From positions 32,858 through 96,857 of IMG/VR virus record IMGVR_UViG_3300025652_000001: 64,000 nucleotides of DNA, one strand, 5' to 3'. Origin of the DNA: a virus. The position numbers were made by a program, and so were the translations under genes. Each line of letters starts with the position of its first letter. Positions within the stretch are counted from its first letter, which is position 1. Below the pieces are notes generated by a model. It worked only from the letters and a program-made list of their open reading frames with translations. It was not told the origin of the DNA and made no database searches. Below are positions 31,003 to 39,030 of this stretch, piece after piece.

Positions 31003-31430
31003 ACCTAGACCTTAATCCGATAACAAGGAACACTGTCTAGCTTTTGACTCTTATGATAAAGAGTATCGTATACACATGGGTAGGCTTCTCCTTAATAACG
31101 GGAAGAGAGACATGGGTGTGTATATTAAACCTACACCATCAGCTAGTCAATTGCTGGTAGGCGGGAAAAGGGCATTCACCGTAAGGTGTGTCAATAGGTT
31201 CCCGATATGACTAGACGCTCCAAGGCGTTATCCTATTGACCGTTACTCCATTTGGTTGTGAGAGTAACCCAACGTACTCTTGTTTTGTACGTTCTTACCA
31301 ACAATGGTAAGCTACCATTCTGATACGGTTTCATGTATTGGTTAAAGTAGAAAGGAGAACCACTACTCATCCTCTTTGGAGGTTGGGTATAGGGCTTCTT
31401 TTCCTTCTACTTTCTTCCTCAATTTCATGT
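31003..31430 (+). ncRNA. Candidate large structured RNA (RNA A)
   Basis: About 430 nt without a gene, packed with stems: CTAGAC/GTCTAG enclosing CCTT/AAGG at the 5' end, ACTCTT/AAGAGT, ATACAC/GTGTAT, CACC-GTAA-GGTG (a GNRA tetraloop), GTCAATAGG/CCTATTGAC (9 bp), GTTACTC/GAGTAAC, AACGTAC/GTACGTT, CTTACCA/TGGTAAG, CCTC/GAGG. A 9-bp stem AAAGTAGAA/TTCTACTTT closes the 3' part. A promoter lies just upstream. No named class is recognised. It could be a free RNA or a very long leader for the gene at 31508. Confidence 0.6.
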
Positions 31431-31507
31431 ATATATTAAATATAATAATAACTAATATTAATAACTAAATACTATTAGTAATAATCCATAACAAACAGGA
31501 GAATATT

Positions 31508-31789
31508 ATGAAAACAATACAACCCAAGAGATTGAGGTACTCTAAAAGATCGGTATCTCTAGCAACTGGGAAGATTTATAGGTTTGATGGTTATGTTTCT
31601 ATTAAAACACTCCACGTAAACAAACATGGTTCTAAGAAGAAACATAAATGTTCACCTAAACCCTTGACACCTTATACTAGTTGGTACAAGATGTTCGGGT
31701 ATAGAGATTTAGATGAACTATATCAGATAATTAAACGTGGTAAATATAGGGAGGAAGTGTTATGCGATACACAGAGCAACATAAAATAA
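31508..31789 (+). CDS. Unknown 93-residue basic protein
   Basis: Strongly basic (KRLRYSKRSVSL, HGSKKKHKCSPK), with an aromatic C-terminal half. GGAG precedes the ATG. First protein gene of the rightward block. Confidence 0.6.
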   Translation: MKTIQPKRLRYSKRSVSLATGKIYRFDGYVSIKTLHVNKHGSKKKHKCSPKPLTPYTSWYKMFGYRDLDELYQIIKRGKYREEVLCDTQSNIK

Positions 31790-31992
31790 CTATGGAGAAG
31801 GGTGATATTGGCTACCTAGTAATTAATGGGGTCATAAAAGAGCTTACATATACAGGTGAATGGGTGTGTGATGACGGAGGGGAAATAATATTCGAATACC
31901 TGCAGGGTGGTAAATATCCAGATAGTTCCTATGAACAACTTATATCATCAAAGGACGATTGTAGAGGTCAGGCAATTGCGAGACTTGGTTAG
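31762..31992 (+). CDS. Unknown 76-residue protein
   Basis: GGGAGG lies upstream inside the previous gene, which it overlaps by 28 bases. Beta-rich (YLVINGVIKELTYTGEW). The function is unknown. Confidence 0.55.
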   Translation: MRYTEQHKITMEKGDIGYLVINGVIKELTYTGEWVCDDGGEIIFEYLQGGKYPDSSYEQLISSKDDCRGQAIARLG

Positions 31993-32034
31993 CATACAGT
32001 AGGAAAATAGACGTGGTGAATATCAGGAGGTTGT

Positions 32035-32340
32035 ATGATAGTAACATTTAAAGATCAGGAAACAGGATTAACAGCTAAAAGTGACTACCCGTTCAGCATT
32101 TATTGGTGGGCTGAGGGTAATGGGTCATGTAATTGCAATAGACAACAACTCTTTGGGATTGAAGGACTCAGCTGTTATGATGAATTTGGCAGGATTAGGT
32201 TTTTAGCTATAGATGTAGAAGACTGCGAAGAACTTACTATTGAGAAGGCATTAAAAGATGAAAATGATGGCCTTGATGAGAAGTACCAACTCAAGACAAA
32301 AGATGACATCATTAAAGCAATTAATGAGGGTATTTACTAA
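32035..32340 (+). CDS. Unknown 101-residue protein
   Basis: AGGAGG precedes the ATG. Trp- and Cys-containing beta-rich N-terminus, acidic helical C-terminus (DVEDCEELTIEKAL). No family is recognised. Confidence 0.55.
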   Translation: MIVTFKDQETGLTAKSDYPFSIYWWAEGNGSCNCNRQQLFGIEGLSCYDEFGRIRFLAIDVEDCEELTIEKALKDENDGLDEKYQLKTKDDIIKAINEGIY

Positions 32341-32429
32341 TGGGCAGTGAAATTAACGTTTATCTTACAGGAGAGGGTATACCGAAGGTATTACGCTTCG
32401 CTAAACTTTGGAAACCAATAGGAGAATAA
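32340..32429 (+). CDS. Possible 29-residue peptide
   Basis: Begins in a TAATG overlap with the preceding gene; MGSEINVYLTGEGIPKVLRF and on. Supported by coupling and by packing against the next ribosome binding site. Confidence 0.4.
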   Translation: MGSEINVYLTGEGIPKVLRFAKLWKPIGE

Positions 32430-32430
32430 A

Positions 32431-32673
32431 ATGACATACATATACATCTACTTCATAGTTAGTGCTACAATCACTCTAGGAACCGCTTGGGGCTTGATTA
32501 ACCACTTTGGTAGCCTAGACTATGTAGCAGAGCAGATAAAGCTCCTAAGCGAGTCTGAGAAGGTTACAGAGGCATCTACGAGTAGTATTATACAAGCTTC
32601 CTTCATTATGGGGTTCTTGTTCAGTCCATTTATAGTGGTGGCGTTACTATTGTTTGGAGGGTTTAGAGAGTGA
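32431..32673 (+). CDS. Two-span membrane protein, 80 residues
   Basis: Hydrophobic segments at about residues 3-23 and 53-75. GGAG precedes the ATG. Overlaps the next gene by four bases. The function is unknown. Confidence 0.6.
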   Translation: MTYIYIYFIVSATITLGTAWGLINHFGSLDYVAEQIKLLSESEKVTEASTSSIIQASFIMGFLFSPFIVVALLLFGGFRE

Positions 32674-33077
32674 GTGATAGAGAGATTATCTTGAACAGGG
32701 TAGGTTGTCGTCTATGCGGGGATATAATAACTTCTCACCACAGACATGACTATGTTACTTGTAAATGTGGGGCTATTTTCACAGATGGGGGTCGCAATTA
32801 TGCTCGTAGAGGTGGTAGATTAACTGATTATATAGACATGACCATAATGAGTGACCAACCTTTTGAGGTGCTTCGTGAGAGCTTGTATCGTGGTAGTAGG
32901 GGGAAGTCTGGTACAGAGTCTTTACATTGGGTAGTATTGTCTTCTGTGAGTAACACATACCTAGATTCTATTATTGCTTACCAAGAGGATATGGGAGATA
33001 CAAACAGTATTGACTACATCTTACAGTTAAAAGAGAAGAAGTATAGAGAGGATAACAATATAACCATTAGTGATTAG
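32670..33077 (+). CDS. Zinc-ribbon-like protein, 135 residues (GTG start)
   Basis: Residues 13-34 hold C-x2-C and C-x-C pairs (GCRLCGD, VTCKCGAIFTDGG) like a small zinc ribbon. The remainder is helical. GTG start with GGAGGG eight bases upstream. Similar small zinc-ribbon proteins occur in many phages without known role. Confidence 0.6.
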   Translation: MSDREIILNRVGCRLCGDIITSHHRHDYVTCKCGAIFTDGGRNYARRGGRLTDYIDMTIMSDQPFEVLRESLYRGSRGKSGTESLHWVVLSSVSNTYLDSIIAYQEDMGDTNSIDYILQLKEKKYREDNNITISD

Positions 33078-33105
33078 TGTTATAACTAAATAATCTAATA
33101 GGCTA

Positions 33106-33134
33106 TTGACTTTTAAATTTAAAACCTGTAGAAT
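33106..33134 (+). promoter_or_regulatory. Sigma70-like promoter
   Basis: TTGACT and TAGAAT are separated by 17 bp, just after the zinc-ribbon gene. Confidence 0.6.
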
Positions 33135-33157
33135 GGTATTATGAACTGGAGAATTTA

Positions 33158-33301
33158 ATGAAAGAGAAGATTAAGACAGGGTTGGTTATTTTAGTAGTTG
33201 CTTCCATAGTATTTGTTGTAGACTACTCGAGAGTGTCATTATGTAAGGGTATTGCGGTTCCCTACAAGTGTCAGAATTATATTGAATATTATTTTGGGTA
33301 G
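33158..33301 (+). CDS. Small membrane protein, 47 residues
   Basis: MKEKIKTGLVILVVASIVFVVD forms one N-terminal membrane span, followed by a short domain with two Cys (LCKGIAVPYKCQNY). GGAG is upstream. It may be exported to the periplasm. The function is unknown. Confidence 0.55.
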   Translation: MKEKIKTGLVILVVASIVFVVDYSRVSLCKGIAVPYKCQNYIEYYFG

Positions 33302-33310
33302 GAGGTTCTT

Positions 33311-33514
33311 ATGAACGTTAAAGAGTTGATTGAGGCGTTGTCTGTATTTCCTTTAGACATGGAGGTCATACAAGATGTGCATAGTGACTACGGAGTGGTT
33401 GATCTTTTAGCAGAGGTTAAAGCTGTAGATAAGAATGGCTGGTTAATGCGTTCTCATCCCACAATGTCTAAAGAGAATAATCTTCAAGAGAAGACATACC
33501 TTCACTTAGGGTAA
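33311..33514 (+). CDS. Unknown 67-residue protein
   Basis: AGGAGG precedes the ATG. MNVKELIEALSVFPLDMEVIQD resembles the N-terminus of small phage proteins of unknown role. Soluble alpha/beta. Confidence 0.55.
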   Translation: MNVKELIEALSVFPLDMEVIQDVHSDYGVVDLLAEVKAVDKNGWLMRSHPTMSKENNLQEKTYLHLG

Positions 33515-33588
33515 TAAACCACCTACTAAATAACAAAATACCCCCTTTAAGGGTATTAAACTAACTAATAACAATAGAGAATAATAAG

Positions 33589-33795
33589 ATGAGTACAAGA
33601 TGTCGGTGTTGTGATGCACCGTTAACAGCAACTGATTTGAAGCTTACACAGGAGGACGGTACACCTGAAGACCTGTGTAGTATTTGTAGGGGTTCCATTC
33701 GTTACTATGATCAAGAAGATGATAGTTGGGATCATGAATATCAGTTTGAAGACCTTACAGAAGGGTTGAATACACCAAATAGTAGTGATTATTGA
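33589..33795 (+). CDS. Zinc-finger-like protein, 68 residues
   Basis: Two Cys pairs (RCRCCDAP and LCSICRG) 25-30 residues apart suggest a zinc ribbon; the C-terminal half is acidic. A short hairpin (33537-33557, AATACCC/GGGTATT) lies upstream. The function is unknown. Confidence 0.6.
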   Translation: MSTRCRCCDAPLTATDLKLTQEDGTPEDLCSICRGSIRYYDQEDDSWDHEYQFEDLTEGLNTPNSSDY

Positions 33796-33814
33796 AAATA
33801 AATTGAAATAAAGC

Positions 33815-33843
33815 TTGCAAAATTTAGGAAAGTATGGTATTAT
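33815..33843 (+). promoter_or_regulatory. Promoter of tRNA-containing RNA C
   Basis: TTGCAA and TATTAT are separated by 17 bp with TGG before the -10 box. Transcription should start near 33850. Confidence 0.7.
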
Positions 33844-33849
33844 TGTATA

Positions 33850-34133
33850 TAAGCTATAAAATTTAAAGAAGTCGCTCTGTGTGAGGTAGCCTGATTTAAT
33901 CACAGGTTTAAGTTAAGGGGCTAGACTCCGGTACAGCAGAGCAGGTTGTCGTTTGTAATGACTTGATAAGTCTACGGTTCCCTAGTTCAGTAATAACTCA
34001 CATAAAAGCTGAACAACCTAATTCGAGATATTCGCACCTTGTCTAAGGACGGGTGGAAAGACACAAGGAACTCATAATCCTCTCCTCTCCAGAGTTTGCC
34101 TTCTGGTGTGTCGTAGACAGGCTAAAGAATTAA
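33850..34133 (+). ncRNA. Structured 5' part of RNA C, upstream of tRNA-Trp
   Basis: About 285 nt with long-range stems: GCTCTG/CAGAGC, GGTTGT/ACAACC enclosing GACTT/AAGTC and GTTCAG/CTGAAC, CCTTGTC/GACACAAGG, AACTC/GAGTT, GCCT/AGGC with TGTC/GACA inside. No reading frame with a ribosome binding site. The tRNA follows directly, so this is either a very large tRNA leader or one part of a tRNA-bearing structured RNA. Confidence 0.6.
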
Positions 34134-34209
34134 CAGTTACTAGCTCAATTGGTAGAGCACTGGTCTCCAAAACCAGCGGTTTGAGGTTCGACTCCTTAGT
34201 AGCTGGCCA
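34134..34209 (+). tRNA. tRNA-Trp (CCA anticodon)
   Basis: A complete cloverleaf of 76 nt. Acceptor CAGTTAC pairs with GTAGCTG, the D-stem is GCTC/GAGC, the anticodon stem CTGGT/ACCAG carries loop CTCCAAA (anticodon CCA), and the T-arm has loop TTCGACT. Discriminator G is followed by an encoded CCA end. Confidence 0.95.
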
Positions 34210-34311
34210 AACACCTGTTAGGTGGTGCCATACTTTTGGCACAGGATGGTTCTTGAATGAACTCGTAAGGTTAGCAATTTCCTACGTTAGTGGAAAGCCC
34301 TGTTTAATCAT
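34210..34311 (+). ncRNA. Structured 3' part of RNA C, downstream of tRNA-Trp
   Basis: CACCT/AGGTG, GTGCCA/TGGCAC, GGTTC/GAACT, TTTCC/GGAAA and an enclosing ACAGG/CCTGT stem fill the 100 nt between tRNA and terminator. No gene is present. Confidence 0.55.
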
Positions 34312-34359
34312 ACCCCTCACGCCTATCAACGATGCGCAACCTTGAGGGGTTATTTATTT
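34312..34359 (+). terminator. Terminator after RNA C
   Basis: ACCCCTCA and TGAGGGGT form a perfect 8-bp stem (34312-34319 with 34343-34350) over a 23-base loop, followed by TATTTATTT. Confidence 0.65.
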
Positions 34360-34381
34360 CTAAGAATAATAAGAGGCAAAC

Positions 34382-34996
34382 ATGCCATCGCCAAGATTAA
34401 CTAAAGCCCAAGCTGAGAAGCAACAGAAGGCTCTAGCAGAACATAATGCAAGCCCTAATAAGAACACTGGTGCTGGTGTCCCTCGTATGTCTAAAGGTAT
34501 GGGAACAGTAGCTAGGAAGATTGCAGACCTCACAGAACCAGCCTCAGAGATTATTAAGAAAGCTTTGATTGGTGGTTTGGTTCCAGAGATGGAAGTGTGG
34601 GAAGGAACCCCAGAAGAGAAGCAAGGGATATTACATAAGAGTAAATCAGCTAAGTTTGAGATAGTGGAAGTAGAACCTGAGAAGTTAGATTCTAATGGTA
34701 AGGTTATCTCAGAACAACTTCTGGTTGAAGTATTGATTAGATATGTACCTGTTTCTAAAACTCGTGTGGAGATTGCTAAATGGGTTGTTAGTCAAGATAT
34801 TGCTTTGAAGAAAGCTATTGAAGAAAGTAAGCAACGTAAGATAGCCTTGGCGGTTAGTCAGAAGAAAGCTGAAGAGATTGGAGCTGTTGCTAAGAACGAT
34901 CCTGTGCAAGCAGCTAAAGAGGCTGCTGCGAAGGGTGAGCATGTGAGACCTGCCTTCTCTATGGAAATAGAAGAAGATGAGTACGAAGACGAATAA
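34382..34996 (+). CDS. Putative small terminase subunit
   Basis: A 204-residue protein directly before the large terminase gene, the usual place for the small subunit that recognises DNA for packaging. The N-terminus is basic (RLTKAQAEKQQKALAEH); the centre contains PEMEVWEGTPEEK; the C-terminal third is helical and ends in an acidic tail (MEIEEDEYEDE). No clear helix-turn-helix is visible. The assignment rests on position and size. Confidence 0.5.
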   Translation: MPSPRLTKAQAEKQQKALAEHNASPNKNTGAGVPRMSKGMGTVARKIADLTEPASEIIKKALIGGLVPEMEVWEGTPEEKQGILHKSKSAKFEIVEVEPEKLDSNGKVISEQLLVEVLIRYVPVSKTRVEIAKWVVSQDIALKKAIEESKQRKIALAVSQKKAEEIGAVAKNDPVQAAKEAAAKGEHVRPAFSMEIEEDEYEDE

Positions 34997-35119
34997 TTCA
35001 CCTAACGGTGATAGAGGAGAGGGAGGGTACTTTGATCTTCCATTTTTAACAGCATGGTAGAGTGGCTGTTACTAGATTTAATTAGTGGGTTGGTATAGTG
35101 CCAACTAAAAGAGGTTTTA
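34997..35119 (+). other. Spacer with three hairpins before terminase
   Basis: CACC/GGTG, AACAGC/GCTGTT and GTTGG/CCAAC hairpins occur in 120 nt. They could be packaging or RNA-processing signals; no gene is seen. Confidence 0.35.
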
Positions 35120-36520
35120 ATGAGTACAGAGAAAGAAGAGAAGGGTGCTTTAATATCACCTAAATCTCCCTTCCAGAAAAAATACTTAAAGTCCGATGCC
35201 CAGATAATGCTTGTGGGCGGCGCAGCTGGAAGTTCTAAGAGTTATGTTGGGTTAATGAGGCATTTACGTTTTGCTCATGATCCTAATTACAGAGGGTACT
35301 GTATCCGAAAAAACTCTACCGCGATTATGAAGTCTGGTGGTTTGTTTTGGGAAGCAGTTGCCCTATATAGAATATATGATCCTAAAATAAAAGTTAAAAT
35401 GAAAGATCAGAAGATTGTATTTTCTTCCGGTGCTGAGGTTAGTTTTTCTCACTACGAGAACAGTAACGCCGCCCAATTATATCAAGGAATACAAATTTCA
35501 AATTGTTTTTATGATGAAGTTACTCACAGTGAAGAAGATCATATTTGGTGGCTTTGGTCACGGCTAAGATCTACTGCAAATAATGTACACAGTTTATGGC
35601 TCTCTTGCAACCCTGACGTAACAAGTTGGGTACTTAAATATGCAATGTGGTACCTGTACCCAGAAGGCCATGAGTTAGCGGGAAGACCTAATCCAGAAAG
35701 AAACGGGGTCATCCGTTATCTTCTGAGGATTAATGGTGAGGTTGTTTGGGGGGACACAGCAGAAGAACTACTAGATAAATATGCAAACCCAGAATTACCT
35801 CACGACCACCCAGACCAAATAAAACCAATATCCTTTCAAGGGTTGTTTGGCACTATTGACGACAATCCATCTCTTAAGAAAAGCAACCCAAGCTATAAAT
35901 CAAACCTCGAAATGCTCCCCCATGTGGAAAAAGAGCGACTTTTATTTGGGAATTGGTTTGCCAGACCAATGAATTCTAGTTATTGGGAACGAAGTTACTG
36001 TGAAGAAATCCTAGCACCTCCCCCAATGTCAGATTTTGACAAAGTAGTGAGAGCTTATGACTTTGCGGGGGAAATACCTAACGCAGCGAATGCAGGAAGG
36101 TGTGACTATTTCGCCTCAGTTAAGATGGGTAGGAAAAAGAAATCTGGGGAGTATGTAATACTTGATGTAGTCCGAACCCATTTGAAATTTGGTGAATGGG
36201 AACAGTTCATTGTCGATCAAGCAATTAAAGATGGTAGTAGGGTAGATATAATACTGCCAGAAGATCCTAACGCAGCCTCTAAGGGTGCTTGTAGGGAACT
36301 TGTCAATAAGGTCATTAAAGCAGGGTTCAGATGTTATCCTAAGAAAGCTCTTGCTAATAAGCTAGACAGGTTTAGATTGTTTGCTGCTGCATCTTATAAC
36401 GGTTATGTTTCTGTTGTAAAAGGTTGTGCAACTGATTTATGGGATAAAGTGTACGGAGATAATACATTCTTCTACAAAGAGTTAGAAGCTTTTGATGGTG
36501 GCCGTAAAGGGCATGACGAT
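35120..36520 (+). CDS. terL: Large terminase subunit, exon 1
   Basis: First 467 codons of the DNA-packaging ATPase/nuclease. Walker A is GGAAGSSKS at residues 33-41, Walker B NCFYDEV near 128-134, and the coupling-type LWLSCNP follows. The nuclease half shows AYDFAGE and ILPEDPNAASKG, ending at the conserved GHDD. The open frame reaches a stop only three bases after the exon because of the intron; joining to 37369-37494 restores the family C-terminus and gives 508 residues. AGAGG precedes the ATG. Confidence 0.9.
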
Positions 36521-37368
36521 TAAAATACAGGTCGTCAATAAACTTATTAAATTCGGTGGACACCCTCTACAAATGTAAAGGGCAATACCGAGCGAAGCTC
36601 AGAAATGAGAACGTGTAACGACTATCGAAACCACACCTTGAGGTGGAAGGGAGTAGAGTAGGCTGCAAGTGCAGTCGAAAAAGTAAGGCTTCTTAGGAAG
36701 CGTGATATAGTCTAATCTGCATAGCAATATGCAGCAACTTAAAACTTAGAGGAATCTCTTAATGTGTGACGATTTAATTAAACAAATAGATGACAGTTGG
36801 AAAACTTCAACAGAGTTATTCACTAATAACAGTGGGCATTCTGGGAAGATTATTGCAGTCAAAGGTAAAACTTCCATAGTGCAGTTCGATGATACTGGTT
36901 ATACACGTAAAGCTAATATAGATAATGTACGTGCAGGGAAGGTTAAAGATTTCTATGCTAAGAATAAACATGGCATAGGCTTTCTTGGAGAAATACCCAA
37001 TAAACCTTCCTACTATAAACAAGCTTTGCAGCTGTGGTCTAATATGTTTAAACGCTGCTACTCTCAGAAAGATCCTAGAGGGTATGCGTGGAAAGGTACG
37101 ACAGTGGATGTAAGATGGCACTGTTTCGCTGATTTCCTTAGCGACCTACCTAAACTTGAAAATTTCGACCTTTGGATTAAAGGTCAAATCAGTGGTAAAG
37201 ATAAGTACAATTTAGATAAAGATTTTAAGTTTCCTGATAACAACGTTTATAGTCGAGAAGCTTGCATGTTTGTCACTGATTTCGAGAATAAAAGTGCTGG
37301 TGGTGTTAATCGTCAAACTAAGTATAAGTTGGGCAGAGGGTAACGACCTCTGTTTAATATAAATGATG
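36521..37368 (+). mobile_element. Group I intron in the large terminase gene
   Basis: The 5' exon end GACGAT pairs with GGTCGTC a few bases inside the intron, with the U-G pair at the splice site expected for P1. The core words AACGACTATCGAAA and GATATAGTCT (P7/P3 region) follow. The last base is G. Splicing joins GHDD to CDCCSDCFNYLI. The 848-nt intron carries an endonuclease gene after the core. Confidence 0.9.
36762..37343 (+). CDS. Intron-encoded HNH-like homing endonuclease
   Basis: A 193-residue protein within the terminase intron. The N-terminal third has the beta-rich module IIAVKGKTSIVQFDDTGY common to this phage endonuclease family. The nuclease part is LWSNMFKRCYSQKD, VDVRWHCFADFLSDL, NLDKDFKFPDNNVYSREACMFV. 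The layout parallels the free-standing enzyme at 9973-10542. It presumably cuts intron-less terminase genes to spread the intron. Confidence 0.75.
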   Translation: MCDDLIKQIDDSWKTSTELFTNNSGHSGKIIAVKGKTSIVQFDDTGYTRKANIDNVRAGKVKDFYAKNKHGIGFLGEIPNKPSYYKQALQLWSNMFKRCYSQKDPRGYAWKGTTVDVRWHCFADFLSDLPKLENFDLWIKGQISGKDKYNLDKDFKFPDNNVYSREACMFVTDFENKSAGGVNRQTKYKLGRG

Positions 37369-37494
37369 TGTGATTGTTGTTCCGATTGTTTCAACTACCT
37401 AATCTCCAAAATAAAAATAAGCAGTGGGTTCGTAGCCGGAGTTTCCGCAGGTAGAGTTACCAACTCTAATCCATTAATTCAAATAGCTCAATAG
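37369..37494 (+). CDS. terL: Large terminase subunit, exon 2
   Basis: Last 41 codons of the terminase after intron removal, beginning CDCCSDCFNYLISKIK and ending at TAG, eight bases before the portal gene. The D-x-x-SD segment after HDD is typical of terminase nuclease C-termini. There is no separate start codon or ribosome binding site. Confidence 0.85.
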   Translation, partial: CDCCSDCFNYLISKIKISSGFVAGVSAGRVTNSNPLIQIAQ

Positions 37495-37502
37495 GAGCAA
37501 GT

Positions 37503-39020
37503 ATGGCACAAGATGAAGAGTTGGCACCTATTGCAATCGCTGACCCTGATATAACATCAAGTATAAGTGTTCGAGAGCTAGGTTACAATGGTTTAAGTGT
37601 TTTATCTGGACAAATTTTAGAAGAATGCAACCCAGAGTTAGTGTGGCCTCGTTGTATATGGACATACAAGAAGATGCTCCATGATAGTACAATAGCTACA
37701 GCCGTTAATATGTTCAATGCTGCTCTTGCAGATGTCCCTTGGTACATTAAAGCACCTAAAGGATATGAAGAAGATTTAGCTGGTCAAGTTAGGTACTTAG
37801 AAACACTTCGACACGATATGGAACACTCTTGGTTAGCCTTCATTAAACAAGCTCTTAGTTATGTTTGGTATGGCTACGCCCCCTTCGAGATTGTTGGAGG
37901 TAAGCGACTAAAAGCTAAGGGTAGTAAGTATAATGATGGTTACTTCAGGCTCCGTAAACTCTCACTAAGAACACAAGATTCAATCTCGGGTTGGGATTAT
38001 AAGAATAAAGGCCGTGACCTTAATGGTATGTGGCAGTTAGTTAATAAACCTCAGAGTAAGCAAGGTAACTTCTTAAGACCTTACCAACCTGCTGAGCCAG
38101 TTAAATCTGATGGGATTAAAACAGAACAATTTATTCCATTAGGTAAACTACTTCTTTTTAGAAACAATCCTCTAAAAGACTCTCCTATCGGCATTAGCCC
38201 ATTCAATTCTATTTACAAGAGCTTTAAGTATAAGCTTGCGTATGAGGAGAACATGGCACATGGTGTTGTTAGCGATGTGCATGGCCTTAAAACCTTGTAC
38301 TTACCTATCCAGTACATGTTGGAAGATGCTACACCAGAGGATGCTGCTGTGTATGAAATGTATAAGAAGATTATGCGTAACATACATGTGGGTCAAGAGA
38401 GTGGCATTATCCTACCAATGGTTAGGGATGAGCTTAAAGGAGATAAGCAGTTTGAATTTGAGATTGTTAACTCCACAGGTCAGAAGTCCTACGATGTTCT
38501 ACAGATCATTGACAGCTACAAGAATGAAATATTAACAGCCTTATATGCAGACTTCCTAATATTAGGTCAATCAGGTGGTGGTAGTTTTGCACTATCTGAA
38601 TCTAAGATGTCAGTTGTACAGATTGTTATCCGTTCTATCCTGAATGAAATCAAAGATGTTCTTAACCATAAATTAGTCCCTTTAATCTTTAAAGAGAATA
38701 AATGGGATACAGACATCATGCCTACATTTGAATTTGGTGAAGTTACTGAAACAACTATCTCTGAATTTGCTAAAGCATTCCAACAAGTATCTGCTACTAA
38801 AGGTATTCCCAAGACTGTTGCTGTTATCAATGAAACTCTTGAGAAACTTGGTTTCACTTACCGTGTACCAGAAGACACTGAACAAGAAGATTTATATGAT
38901 CTTCTGGATGGTGGTGACTCCAAAGTTGGTGCGGGTATGGAGGAAGGAAATGGATCAGGTACGGGGAAAGCTACTGGATCTTCAGGTGATGGTGGTACAA
39001 GTAATTCACAAAATAACTAG
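37503..39020 (+). CDS. Portal protein (DUF935 / Mu gp29-like)
   Basis: A 505-residue portal that forms the dodecameric ring through which DNA is packaged and ejected. The pattern of the DUF935 family is visible: CIWTYKKMLHDSTIATAVNMF near residue 55, WLAFIKQALSYVWYGYAPFEIV near 115 and ADFLILGQSGGGSFALSESK near 350. The C-terminus is a Gly/Ser-rich tail. AGGAG precedes the ATG. Placed between terminase and head protease as usual. Confidence 0.85.
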   Translation: MAQDEELAPIAIADPDITSSISVRELGYNGLSVLSGQILEECNPELVWPRCIWTYKKMLHDSTIATAVNMFNAALADVPWYIKAPKGYEEDLAGQVRYLETLRHDMEHSWLAFIKQALSYVWYGYAPFEIVGGKRLKAKGSKYNDGYFRLRKLSLRTQDSISGWDYKNKGRDLNGMWQLVNKPQSKQGNFLRPYQPAEPVKSDGIKTEQFIPLGKLLLFRNNPLKDSPIGISPFNSIYKSFKYKLAYEENMAHGVVSDVHGLKTLYLPIQYMLEDATPEDAAVYEMYKKIMRNIHVGQESGIILPMVRDELKGDKQFEFEIVNSTGQKSYDVLQIIDSYKNEILTALYADFLILGQSGGGSFALSESKMSVVQIVIRSILNEIKDVLNHKLVPLIFKENKWDTDIMPTFEFGEVTETTISEFAKAFQQVSATKGIPKTVAVINETLEKLGFTYRVPEDTEQEDLYDLLDGGDSKVGAGMEEGNGSGTGKATGSSGDGGTSNSQNN

Positions 39021-39030
39021 AGAATAATAA

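Noticed and set aside
33537-33557. AATACCC/GGGTATT hairpin as a terminator
   Set aside because: There is no T tract on either strand; it is noted only as a hairpin before the zinc-finger gene.
34106-34345. 79-codon rightward frame across tRNA-Trp
   Set aside because: It covers the tRNA and the terminator and has no ribosome binding site.
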